NCBI RefSeq assembly: GCF_021869535.1
Contig: NW_026262679.1
Span: forward strand, 45,058,426 to 45,122,425
DNA: 64,000 nt
Direction of reading: 5' to 3'
DNA from: Mytilus californianus
Taxonomy: Eukaryota; Mollusca; Bivalvia; Mytilida; Mytilidae
The notes under the pieces were generated by a model. It did not search any database, was not told where the DNA came from, and saw nothing but the letters and a program-made list of their open reading frames with translations. The translations under genes were made by a program, and so were the position numbers. Every line of letters begins with the position of its first letter. Positions within the stretch are counted from its first letter, which is position 1. Of this stretch, positions 24,980 through 36,179 are shown one piece after another.

Positions 24980-27900
24980 TTAGTCCTTGACAGAACCACT
25001 ATTTGCAGGAAGTCCTTGTTGCTGTCTCCAGCATGCCAATCTGTGTTGATACCATGTCTGTAAAACAAATGCAATCATTCATTATGCTGATTTTCTCGTC
25101 AGATGGTAATTACGTTCATAAGTAATGGTGTAATTTTGTGCATCTGCGCTGTACAGAATTGTTATTATCTATTTTACATCAGTTATACAAACACAAAGTT
25201 AATATAGATTTTAGTGTTTTTTTATAACATTGCATTTTGCCGTTTTATTCCAGGTTCGTCCCGAGGGTATCACCAGCAGAGTCATTTTTTGAAACAACAC
25301 TTCATGAAATACCCGGTATCAATTAGTTGAATTGGTGTTTTTTTGTTACATTTTGTTTTTATTCTTTGTCAAAAACAACCATATGTTTATATGACAATAA
25401 AGTATTATTATTGATAAGTTCGGTTCTGCAAATTTACTGTTTATAAAAATGTTGACTTATTCGAAAAACTTGATTTTCTGCGGACCCAGGAATAGATAGC
25501 CGTTTTTGTCACAACTTATTAGAATTTTTGGTTTTCAACAGTCGTTTTCTTATTTCGTATTTTCTTTGGCCTTCTATTTTTTTTTAGTCGAGCGCCACTG
25601 AGTTTGACGGAGAGGAAACGCGCGACATATTTTTTACGCGTCGGCTCCGAATCGGTGATTTCTTATCTGGTGAGCTTGCACGTTAAAAGAACAAAGGATG
25701 GTATATTTATATCTCATTAACATTTTATCATCCTTGAATTTTTGTAATATTTGTCGCTGGTCATCTCTAAATCAACCATTCATTTTGAACAAATTGAGCT
25801 CTCTAAAAAGTTCGCCGTCTTTTGAACATCTCCCTATAAATTTGAAAGAAATCACTAAGAATATTGTTCTGTTCTTTCTAATGAAGTTTTGCAATTGCGT
25901 TTTCGTATTAATCGTGTACATTCTGTGTGAAGCAGAACACACGATTCATATGTACTAACTAGACTTCATAAGGGGTTCAAAGAAGTTATGTTATATACCT
26001 CATGTGCTACTTATATATTGTAAAGCAGGATATAATCTGATGTTTCTATATACGTTATGGTGATCTTCTTGTGATTGTATGGTTTTAAACCGTGATATGC
26101 CACTAAAGAAATTCATCATTTATAGTGAAAGAGAGGCTAAAGATACTAAAGGAATACTCAAACCCACAAATCGAAAATAAACAGACAACGCCATGGTTAA
26201 AAAAGAAACAGACAAACAACAGTACATAAAACACAACAGAGGAAACTAACGACTAAGCAACACGAACCCCACCAAAAACTGGGGGTGATCTCAGGTGCTC
26301 CGGAAGGGTAAGCAGATCCTGTTCCACATGTGGCACCCGTCGTGTTGCTCATGTTAGTACAAACCCGGTGATAAATCTAATTCGGTGGGTCACATTCGGG
26401 GAAAAGGGGACGGGATTGTAGTTACGACAATTGGAACATATCCGTTGTCATCTGTGAAACAGATATATTCCATAACGGTCAACCAACTCGTGATGGCGTC
26501 CGAAAAAAATTTACGAAAGGATGATTTCAACTTAAACTCTTTGTTTAATAGCTCCCATGTGAGCAGCAACCCTTTATCAAGGAAATCATGATAGGAAATA
26601 CAAGCCCTGGGATATCGTATCAACTGGGAGATGTATATTTCGTATGCAGGAGCTGCTGGAATATTGCTAAATATACATAAAAATGGAAAGTTCACAATTG
26701 GGAAGCTGAAATCTCTTTTGTCGTAAAGTTTTGTTTTCAACCGACCCTCATTGTCAATTTCTTTCTGGATGTAAGTCAAGATATGAGGCAGATTTAACTG
26801 TTTCTGTTGTATCATTTATCTCAAATTCGATGGGATAGATGCGTTCAACATAGACACCAAATTTTGAATTATTTAGTGAGAGAACATCATCTATATAGCG
26901 AAAAGTGTGGTTAAGGGTACTGCTGTCTTCTTTTCTTTCTACCTAAGAAGTTCCTGTATGAAATCAGCCTCATATGAATAAAGGAACAACTCGGTAAGAT
27001 GATGATGATGAATGGCTGATTAACGTCCAGCGGCAAATTATCTATATGCATATTCAGGACGAGTACATGTTAATGTAAAATGAATATATTTACAATGCTT
27101 TGTACTAGACCGACACACTGAGCAGGATTTTTAACGTGCTAGTTCACAAAGTAACAGTCCGCCGGTAGACATGTCACCTTACCCGGACACATTATTTTGA
27201 CTCCGAGACGACCAGTCTTTGCTCTTACTCCTTAATATTGCGTGCTTAGCGGAGAAGCAGCAAATACAAATTTTAAGGTCTTTGGTTTGACCCGAACAGG
27301 GTTCGAACCTACGACATCTCGCACTTGTGGCGCACACGCTAACCATGAGACCACGGAGGCGGCCAAGTCGGCAAGAAAAGGAGCACAGTTGGTTCCCATG
27401 GGAATGCCAATTGTTTGTTGAAAAACATATCTTCCAAACGTAACAAATATGTTGTCAATCAAGAAATCAAGCATCTTGATAATGTCAGTTTCAGAGAATT
27501 TTTTGTCAGATTTTTTACAAAGTACGATTTATCCCTCTGACAAGATACTTGTATTCACGTTGGTCATTCTTTTTTTATGAAACAAAGCAGGACTAACTCT
27601 TTCAATTTGTCTTTTAGTTTGGAATGAGGAATACTTATGTAACGTGTAGAAAAGTCAAATGTTTGAATACTATTGCAAGATGAAAGAGTCTTAGATTGTA
27701 TGAACTCTAAAAGATCTTTGGAATTTGTTAGTATCCACATCTGATTCACGCCAGAGCTACCCCATGAGTTTTTGAACAAACTTGTTTTTTCTGATAAAAA
27801 ATAAAAAGTAAACAGGATTAACACCACTTCCAAAGTAGTCATTAGTTATTTTGATTTGTTTTATGTAAAATCTGAAATCAGTTTTGAAACTGACTAAAAT

Positions 27901-30408
27901 CATAGCAAAAACGATGATTAAATGTTCTGTCGACTTTAGCCATAGAAAAATCCATAAAAAGTATACTTTAAATCTTAGTTGTAATTTTACAGACGAAATA
28001 GAACTATTTCATAAACTTTCAGAATGATATTACACAGACTAATTTCTATTCTGACATGAACGTGAAATTTGGAGTCTTTTAGTCTGACATAACTGCATGG
28101 TGATAGAGGTCTATGATATTCAAGGATTATGAACAATTGTGAACTCAACGAAAGACATAATACATTATATTACTGACATGGCCTTCAGAAATTCATCAAG
28201 AGATATACATTAGGCGGATACTAACTATTAAATCCTCGCATAGATATTTATTTAATGGGATCTTAATTTATGGGCTGATCCCATCAGAGGTCAAACGACC
28301 TCCGGAAAGGAGTATTTAAATTCAATAGGAAATAACATGCTCTTGTTGACATGAAAACACGCATGGCCAATTTTAAGATAAATGTACTCATTTATTTTAG
28401 TTAATAGGGGCGAGTTTAATGTAAATGTATCTAATACGTGACAGTTAATGTCTTTAAACTGTGACAATCATTTTATTTCAACATTACCATGTTAACGTAT
28501 TTTTTGTGGTTAAAATTTACCCATACGCAAATAGGTACTTGGGGGCAGGACAATTTTTTTCGCCATCCCCGTTTTTCCATAATCCTTTTCTTTATGTTGT
28601 TGTGTTTTTTACTTTCAATTATGTTCGTGTTTTTCTGTGTTATACCAAGGAAGTTATATAATACTTTAATCCATACATATACTAGAAACAACATTTGTTT
28701 GCGATTAACTATCACTTGCTCTGAGTTTACTATCCACAGCGCCGGGTCCATATGTTTATCAGTGACCGCTGTGGATAGTAAACTAGCAAGCGATATAGTA
28801 AATCGTAAACAAATGTTGTTTCTATTACATTTATGTAAGTTAAACACAGAAAAACACGAAAATAATTGAAATTAACAGAAAACAAAAAATAACGGATTTC
28901 GGAAAAAGGGGGAGGGTGAAAAATAAAATGTCCTGTCTCCAAGTACCTATGATCATGACGATACGTAAGATAATAATGAACGCAGCCATTATTTCGTAGC
29001 TAACGCTCCAATCTCTCTTTTTGAGGAGCGATTTCTCGTCTTCTGGTATGGATTTGTATTACTACGAAAACCATAGTGAATCTCGTTGTCTTGGTTTTTG
29101 TTGTTGATCAACTATTTTTGCTAGAAGGACGTTTTTGGTTGTTGAAAATCTATTGCCGAATATATGGTGGTAAACAGCCACGATAACCAGTGCACAGACT
29201 GATTATTTAAAAAAGAGGAGGGTAAGTCGGGTAGAGACAGACATTTTACTTTCAAAAAGACCTCCTACAAACCCTTTAACAAAAGTTATTGCGGGTTAAT
29301 ACTTTCCCTTCTTATTGTGTACCTGCTATGAACTAATGGTTTCAAGACGATTTTTTTTGTATATTTCGATTAATTAAAGATCACATTTCTTTTTCAGACT
29401 TGGTTGAGGCGTCATAAATCTAACTGTATACTTAATATACTCATTAACTTGTAAACATTTTCAAGTAGATTGTTAGTATTCATTTTTTTTTTTTCTGTTT
29501 GGGAAAATATATCATATTTCTGATATAACTTCATCACGGTATAATCAAAGGAAACACAACTTTTGAAATTCATTACGTACAACTGTAAATCATGCCTACA
29601 ACCCTTTATCTATACATGTATATTTGTACCGTCAAAGATTGTATCAGTGACCTCAAATGTGCATTTAACGAGAATAAAAAACGATAATGACATCGAATAC
29701 AGCATGATAAGGAACATTAAACTCATACTTTTTTTGTACATTTTAGGTATAAATCAAAAGAATTAGGTATCACACTCCGGTGAAGTTGTTCGCCCTTTAT
29801 TCAATTGAAACTGTTTAACATATACAACTCTGTTAATAGAAAAATTTCATTCAGTATTACATCTGAGAAATTTGAAACTGTGTAAATAAAATGAAATTTA
29901 ATAGCCTATTTCGTATAATTTAAGATTTCAGTCCTCATTTTTATATTAAATCATGTTGCTTATTATATATTATGATTCTCACTTCACAAGAAATTAAATT
30001 ATAAAATTGTTCACTTTAATCCATGTTTTGCAGTTCACGCTGACTGAATTTGGTCTTGAAAAAAAAAGGTGAAAGAATACAGGACTTTAAATAAAGCATG
30101 TTTCATATTCTCTCCCCTCTCCCCGTAACGGGGATTCAGAATAAAAAATCGATTCAAATAATTTTGCATATCTACACAAACTAGGATGACCGTTCTCCTA
30201 ACCTCGCTTCAACTGTTATCAAGCAATACAACTTCGACCTTTCATCAAGGTTCATATTTGCACCAAATACCCCAAATTATATGTAGTGAATTCAGTTGCG
30301 TAAAAAAATCACTTCCACTTAAAACATGCATTTCTTAATAGATCTGTAATTATACGAGACAGTGGCTAGGAGAGAGGACTGATCGTGTCCTATAGTTGGT
30401 TAATGGTT

Positions 30409-30447
<39 letters not shown>

Positions 30448-32909
30448 ACCAAGGGAAAAATAAATCACAAGTCCAATGAAAGTAGACAACAGCTGTGGCC
30501 AAAAGGAAAAACGACGAAAAGACAAACAACAATTACAAAACCCTATACAGAAAACAAAAGATTGGACAACACAAACCCCACTAAAGCTGATGTGAACTCA
30601 GGTACACCGGAAGGATAAGCAGTTCCTGCTCCAGGAGTGACACCCGCCGTGTTACTTGTGTTTAAATGCGTTAATTGTATCTGGTGATTATGTATCTAAT
30701 GATTGCAGTTTGGTGTATGTCTCTCTTAAAACCCTTACATACCACAACACTCATAAACCGTCGACATAGGAAAATTTTAAACCTAATCAAATATGATGCT
30801 TTTCCACAAATAAGAATAGAGGGGTATCTTGTATAAACTTCTCTTATCGTAATTTCGTATGGATAAGAGCAAGAACACATTAAAAATATAAAAAAATATT
30901 TACTGAATAAAATTAAAACACAAAATAATATATATATTTAAAAAAAAAAGAGGGGTCCCCTTCCCCATCCTCCTGTCTACCGATGTGAAAATTTGAATGA
31001 AAACCCGGTTGTCAGGACAAAAGATTGACAAGACTAACCGTTAGAAACAACACAGTAAAATATGGTCAGATGACACTAACCGTTAGAAACAACACAGTCG
31101 ATATAAATAAAGGTTAGATAAACCAAGTATTGGTCGCTTTGCCTCTTGGATCTATATCCTTATGCCAATAGTGGCGGATCCAGAACGTTTCATAAGGGGG
31201 ACCCACTGACTGACCTAAGGGGGGCCCGCTCCAGTCATGCTTCAGTGATTCCCTATATAATCAACCAAATTTTTCCCACAAAAGGGGGGGCCCGGGCCCC
31301 CCAGGCCCCCCCCCCCCTGGATCCGCTTATGGCCAATCACTAGCTATTGGAGGGGGGGGGCATGATAAAAAAAATAGTGAGAGTGTTTGCTGATAAAAAA
31401 AAAAGAAAATTTATTCGTACTTTCAGATTAATTCAGAAAAGTTCAAACAAAATCAACATTCTTATGAATATTTGATCTTTTTGATTAATTTCTGTATCAT
31501 CTAAAATGTCCATTTATATTACTTTACTTATCAAGAAATCAGAATAAATAAATAATTATGTTTTTTTTCTCGTTTAAACGGGTCATTCAAATTTTGCATA
31601 CATCCGATTTCTCGTCAATTGGGGGGTTGTAATGTAATGTAATGTAAAGCTCTATTAAGGACGTATCGATTGGACCTTCCCTGCAATACGATCAAACGGA
31701 GGCATCATATTCAACAGGTTCAAGAATACAATTTATTGCAACGAATTATTTTTTTGTATACTAAATATATACATTAATAATATTGGATAGAACTATCGCA
31801 TAGAAAAAAAAAAAACAACACATATGTTGATTCTAATGTTTAAGTTCGTAAAGATGATGAGAAAGTGTCCCAGAAAATTATCATCGTAATGGAAATAGTG
31901 GGTGATTATCGTAGAATGTGTGTTATTGATTGTAGAAACGTATTGGTCCTCCGCCAACACATAAGCCAAGTGAATGATAATTAAAGTCTGCATTAACACA
32001 GCCGGTGTCCTTGTCTGCGATATATGTTTGACTATCTTCATTATAAATAATAAATTAATTAATTCGTTTAATACCGCCTGTCCGTCGACATAATAAATGA
32101 TAACTGGTCACGAAATCTCTGATATGCCAAATTGTTTTATCTAAAACAAAGTAACAATTTTCCAGTGCTTGTGTGTTTTGTTCAATCTATATGTGACTTC
32201 GTCATGTTAGTTGAACATATGTTTGCTATTATGTGATATTAGAATACAAACAATTGACTATAACAGAAATTTTCCAGAGCTTGTTGCTTAATAATTCAGA
32301 TACATTAATGTATTTTCCATTTTACTATTTAATTCCCATGTTTCCAGTCACTAACTCTGTATCGTAAAAGCGTGTGAACTTATACTTTCAAGAAGAAATG
32401 CCATTAAAGTTGATTGAAGTTTGGATAGGCACAGAACAAAGTAAATACAAGTCCATAAAATTTATATGGATTTAATAAAAATGTGTATCAGTGAGAAAAA
32501 CTCATCATACTAATAGACCTTAAAATTTCGTAAACCGTAACAAGCATTAACATTGAAAGTTAATAAATTATGAAATTAAAATCAATTCGGGCCACCTGGG
32601 GATTAACTAAAGCAAACAGAAGATCGATAATTTCAATTTGCTTAAGTTAAGTTGAATATATTATTAACTATAATTGCTTATTCCATTTAAAGAAAAGGGG
32701 GAGGGTCAGTTGTAATTGAAATAAATAAATGCACTCCTTACCCTAACATTATCTTCAGAAAGACCAGCCTCTGCTGATATTATCGTAAGATCCAAATCAT
32801 TAGGATTTCTATTCCTCTGAAAGTTCTCTTCTAAGACATGTTCCTGTTCCGCACGTATTCTCGGGAGTAAGTTTGTGGGAGTTAGATGAGCCACGATGTT
32901 GTGTGACAT
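24980..32909 (-). CDS. HOPX: HOPX-like homeodomain-only protein, two coding exons
   Basis: CDS is complement(32742-32909) joined to complement(24980-25057). Exon 1 ends GTTAGG|GTAAGG, and exon 2 starts after TTTTACAG and stops at TAA (24982-24980). Both junctions are phase 0. The product is 81 residues from the ATG at 32909; an in-frame ATG at 32939 would give 91. Vertebrate HOPX is 73. Key matches to HOPX are LEENF in helix 1, AEAGLSED before helix 3, the helix 3 block TWYQHRLACWRQQQGLP, and a SVKD end where HOPX has SVID. In HOPX the homeodomain is nearly the whole protein and acts through partner proteins instead of binding DNA; here position 51 is His (WYQHR), not the canonical Asn. A possible acceptor TTCTATAG sits 7 bases before the ATG, so a 5' UTR exon may exist. 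AATAAA candidates downstream lie at 24416-24411 and 23459-23454. Confidence 0.85.
25250..25645 (+). repeat. Dispersed repeat in the HOPX intron
   Basis: A block from GAGGGTATCACCAGCAGAGTC to GCGCCACTGAGTTTGACGG-GAGGAAACGCGCG, locally GC-rich in AT-rich surroundings. I recognise this layout as a common mussel-type dispersed repeat from general knowledge; no second copy lies in this window to confirm it. Confidence 0.4.
26180..27842 (-). mobile_element. Penelope-like element relic with nested SINE
   Basis: Reading right to left: motif A region FDFSTRYISIPHSKLKDKL (27640-27590), motif B IPMGTNCAPFLADL (27420-27376), interruption by a SINE (26999-27363), then LFLYSYEADFIQELL (26990-26943), motif C FRYIDDVLSLNNSKFG (26905-26855), and the thumb/C-terminal part to about 26390. 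The non-coding tail continues to about 26180. Motif C is intact (YIDD), but stops and frame breaks occur and the 5' part is missing. It is a dead copy inside the HOPX intron. Confidence 0.75.
26999..27363 (-). mobile_element. tRNA-derived SINE, copy B, inserted in the Penelope-like RT
   Basis: Same family as 1705-2054 (shared GTCCAG-GGCAAATTA, GCTTTGTACTAGAC, GACATGTCACC and GGTTCGAACC blocks). The minus-strand head starts GCCTCCGTGGTCTCATGGTTAG and the tail is an ATC repeat. Flanks CAACTCGGTAAG (26987-26998) and CAAGTCGGCAAG (27364-27375) form a 12 bp target-site duplication with two mismatches. Confidence 0.85.
28534..28947. mobile_element. Long-TIR foldback MITE with TA duplication (mariner-like)
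   Basis: Arms 28534-28741 and 28767-28947 are reverse complements with some indels. Termini are GGTACTTGGGGGCAGGACA and TGTCCTGTCTCCAAGTACC. Both ends abut TA (28532-28533, 28948-28949). Arm centres share AGAAACAACATTTGTTT and TTTACTATCCACAGCG. A TA duplication suggests Tc1/mariner mobilisation. No frame. Confidence 0.75.
30411..30660 (-). mobile_element. AG microsatellite joined to a Penelope-like 3' tail fragment
   Basis: (AG)n runs 30411-30443. The following sequence carries AAACCCCACTAAAGCTGATGTGAACTCAGG and CACCGGAAGGATAAGCAGTTCCTGCTCC, a diverged match to the tails at 12720-12830 (plus) and 26270-26350. Only the non-coding tail is present. Confidence 0.6.
31173..31332. mobile_element. 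Small GGATCC-type inverted-repeat element
   Basis: GCGGATCCAG (31174) and CTGGATCCGC (31317-31326) are inverted ends around G/C homopolymers. Related to the 101-103 bp insert at 36940, 41020 and 45099, which also carries GGATCCGCCACTG. Confidence 0.5.
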
Positions 32910-33730
32910 AACTAAGCTATAGAATAATATATCCAACAATAAGTTAAATCATTTTCACAGTGTCAGCTATAGTAGCTAGATACTCCTAGGACAAATATCA
33001 CATGTAACTCTTGTAAAACCAACACTTAAATAAAGTAAAGAAAGTAAATATTATCTTAAAATGTATTGAGATTCGTATAATCGGATTGTTGAGTCAACAC
33101 AATAAAGTTTTTACGAGTGATATCTCGGGCACGTTCCGTTCCTCTGTCAAGATCTCTATGATAGAGCTATCCACAAGTCGTTTGTTGGTCTATTACAACA
33201 CATTCAATTAACCGTAACAAACACTTGAGATAGATGATCACAGTTCCTGACCAATGTTTGGACGTTTTAACGAGTTCAATCAATATTATTTGTTATTTCC
33301 GGGTATTTTGGTACAACTGTATTAAAAGTTTTAGGGGCTATAAACATGTGAACATATCAATCAATATGTCGATTTTATGTAAATAAAATGAAATGTTTCC
33401 GTAGTTCACTAGGGTATTCACTAGTATTATATGATCTCGTCATTCACATGTTCACGATAAAAGATGAAATTAAATAAAATAAATCACATTTTATTTGACT
33501 GAATTAAAAGTACAAAACCGTATGGTACACGGACTTATAAAGAATTATTCATTCTATAGTCTAAAAGATTGACAAAGAGGACACATTTTCAATTAAACTC
33601 AATTTGAATTTGAATCCAATATTTCCTGTATTAAAGACCATCTTAACCTTCTGTGACACCAAATTTATATATTTGATAGAATGTTATTTTGCTATAGCAT
33701 TCACGGTGTTTGCTTCTGCAATAAAATATT
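32910..33730. other. Upstream flank of the HOPX-like gene; no gene seen
   Basis: Unique AT-rich sequence between the HOPX start and the start of the shared tandem-repeat segment. It should hold the promoter or a 5' non-coding exon. I could not identify a TATA box with confidence. Confidence 0.4.
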
Positions 33731-34197
33731 CATTCATTCATATATATTTATGTGTGTGTGCTTAAGTCATTACCAAGCTTCTTTACTGTGAGAGTCTTTC
33801 CTCCCTTTAATATTTGATATAATTGTCATAAACAGCGAACAAAACCCAAATTTTTCCATTCTTTTAATTCTTTTTATCTTTATCCGTGAAAGAGAACTAA
33901 AAACTGACGAATTGACTATTTTACAAATGCTTGAATTATAAGTCTATTTTGAAAATATTCAGAAGATACTAAAGGGTCAATCATAATTACAAGTCGACAG
34001 ACAACACATTGTCAATCAAGAGGCCCACTTGGTAACACTATGTATTTTTACCTTTACTGCAATCAGTTTTGTTTGCTAATTGTAAATCTTATTTAGTGCT
34101 ATTTTTGTAGGTCTTAATCTGTTGACCATTGTCTCTGTTAACAGTTGATACCTATCCATTAATGTTTTCAAGATAATTGTCATAAATATAAAAATTA

Positions 34198-35432
34198 ACA
34201 AGAGTGCACACGCTGAAATGTCTCGCCTTCTTTACTTATCATTGATATTATGTTGATAGTCCTAAATATAAAGCTTTATTACAACTGCCACATAAACTTA
34301 ACATTAACCAAGTAAACTAAACATTGACCAATGAACCATGAAAATGAGGTCAAGGTCAGATAAACCATGCTAGGCAGGCATGTACAGCTAACAAATCTTC
34401 CATACAACAAATATAGTTGACCTATTGCTTATAGTTTAAGAAAAACAGACCAAAACACAAAAACTTAACACTGAGCAATGAACCTTGAAAATGAGGTCAA
34501 GGTCAAATAAAACCTGCGTGACTGACATATAGATCATAAAATATTTCCATGCACCAAATATAGTTGAACTATTGCATATATAGTATTAGAAAAAAAGACC
34601 AAAACTCAAAAACTTAACTTTGACCACTGAACCATGAAAATGAGGTCAAGGTCAGATGACACCTGCCAGCTAGACATGTACACTTTACAATCATTCCATA
34701 CACCAAATATAGTAGACCTATTGCATACAGTATAAGAAAAACAGACCAAAACACAAAAACTTAACTATAACCACTGAACCATGAAAATGAGGTCAAGGTC
34801 AGATGACACCTGCCAGTTGGACATGTACACCTTACAATCATTCCATACACCAAATATGGTAGACCTATTGCATACAGTATAAGAAAAACAGACCAAAACA
34901 CAAAAACTTAACTATAACCACTGAACCATGAAAATGAGGTCAAGGTCAGATGACACCTGCCAGTTGGACATGTACACCTTACAGTCCTTCCATACACTGA
35001 ATATACTAGACCTATTGCTTATAGTATCTGAGATATGGACTTGACCACGAAAACTTAACCTTGTTCACTGATCCATGAAATGAGGTCGAGGTCAAGTGAA
35101 AACTGTCTGACGGGCATGAGGACCTTGCAAGGTACGCACATACCAAATATAGTTATCATATTACTTATAATAAGAGAGAATTTAACATTACAATAAATCT
35201 TAACTTTTTTTTCAAGTAGTCACTGAACCATGAAAATGAGGTCAAGGACATTGGACATGTGACTGACGGAAACTTCGTAACATGAGGCATCCATATACAA
35301 AGTATGAAGCATCCAGATCTTCTACCTTCTAAAATATAAAGCTTTTAAGAAGTTAGCTAACGCCGCCGCCGCCGCCGCCGGATCACTATCCCTATGTCGA
35401 GCTTTCTGCGACAAAAGTCGCAGGCTCGACAA
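34198..35432 (+). mobile_element. Helentron-like element with seven about 147 bp units (copy 1)
   Basis: Starts AACAAGAGTGCACACGCTG with TGTCTCGCC at 34220. Seven head-to-tail units each carry CCATGAAAATGAGGTCAAGG (near 34340, 34488, 34636, 34784, 34930, 35075, 35225). A GCC triplet tract (35362-35380) is followed by a terminal hairpin, TGTCGAGC...GCGAC-AAAA-GTCGC...GCTCGACA (35395-35431). The last arm GGCTCGACA complements the 5' TGTCTCGCC imperfectly. Tandem core, microsatellite and 3' hairpin are the plan of HINE/pearl-type elements. No protein. Confidence 0.65.
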
Positions 35433-35480
35433 TAAAAAATCATCATTAAAGGGCAATAAATCCTGTTAGTTTTCTGAAGT

Positions 35481-35710
35481 GGGTCTCATTGGGGTGTAAG
35501 CGTGATCTGGGATTGGCCGATTTTTTGTAAGCGTGACAAGCGTGACACGTGAAAGTCAAATTATTTTTGCGTGAAAACGGGAAACGAAGTCGGGCGGGAC
35601 ACGTGAAATTACAAACGCTATTATTAAAATGATAAGCGGGAAACGGGATTCTGACAAAACAATAAGCGGGGTCCGGTTTCACCCCCCTCTCCCCCACCCC
35701 AATGAGACCC
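35481..35710. mobile_element. 230 bp MITE (copies also at 39561-39790 and 43640-43869)
   Basis: Perfect 16 bp inverted repeats GGGTCTCATTGGGGTG (35481-35496) and CACCCCAATGAGACCC (35695-35710). Both sides carry TCTGAAG (35473-35479 and 35713-35719), a 7-8 bp duplication. The short frames inside, repeated in each segment copy, are not genes. Confidence 0.75.
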
Positions 35711-35855
35711 CCTCTGAAGAATGGAGCCATATTGAATTACTTGTAGATCTTAATTCCCTCTTAAAAAATCGTCTCTATCTACTAATGTTTTTGACAAAAA
35801 TGCAAAAACGATAAAATTCATCATTCAGGGGAGATAGTTCCTATCGGGAGTCCAT

Positions 35856-35926
35856 TTAGCCTGGCATCCCGGTCCAATCTATCTTCGCGTCGCAATACTG
35901 ACAAGTTGAGCCAGGACCCCAGGCTA
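35856..35926. mobile_element. 71 bp MITE (copies also at 39936-40006 and 44015-44085)
   Basis: Ends TAGCCTGGCATCC and GGACCCCAGGCTA are flanked by perfect 8 bp repeats GAGTCCAT (35848-35855 and 35927-35934). This is extremely short for a mobile unit. The 8 bp duplication suggests hAT-type mobilisation. Confidence 0.7.
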
Positions 35927-36179
35927 GAGTCCATCGACAATATCGGCAATATTGACTTCATTGTAGATCTTTTTGTGCTGAAATTTTTTGCTAATTATTG
36001 TTTCTCTTTATCTATTATACTTTCTGCAAAAAATACTAAATTGGTAAACATCATCTTTCAAGGGCAATAACTCCACTAAGGGATAAAGTAACTATTTCCC
36101 ACATGTTGACTTATTTGTAGTTTCAATAAATTGTTTCTCTCTATCTATTAGTTTCTACAAAAAAAATACATCAAAAAGT

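Larger units (their letters stand above)
35433..36170 (+). repeat. Tandem-unit remnant of the GGGCAATAACTCC family
   Basis: Units with GGGCAATAACTCC-ACTAAGG, TTGTAGATCTT and TCTATCTATTA match those of the element at 59341-61120. The two MITEs above are inserted in it. Also present at the same offset in tandem segments 2 and 3. Confidence 0.55.

Noticed and set aside
28473-28869. Overlapping 124-126 codon frames on both strands
   Set aside because: They fall inside the 414 bp foldback MITE. The mirror-image frames result from its inverted arms.
29977-33731. A 3.75 kb transposon inserted in tandem copy 1 (as an alternative to deletion from copies 2 and 3)
   Set aside because: Its ends show no inverted repeats or target duplication, and it contains the conserved HOPX exon 1. 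Loss from the other copies is simpler.
34320-35260. CRISPR-like regular repeats
   Set aside because: Units of about 147 bp are contiguous with no unique spacers, lie in a eukaryotic intergenic region and belong to a transposable element core.
35446-35730. 94-codon minus frame repeated identically at 39526 and 43605
   Set aside because: It covers a MITE and its inverted ends. Its conservation reflects the recent tandem duplication, not selection.
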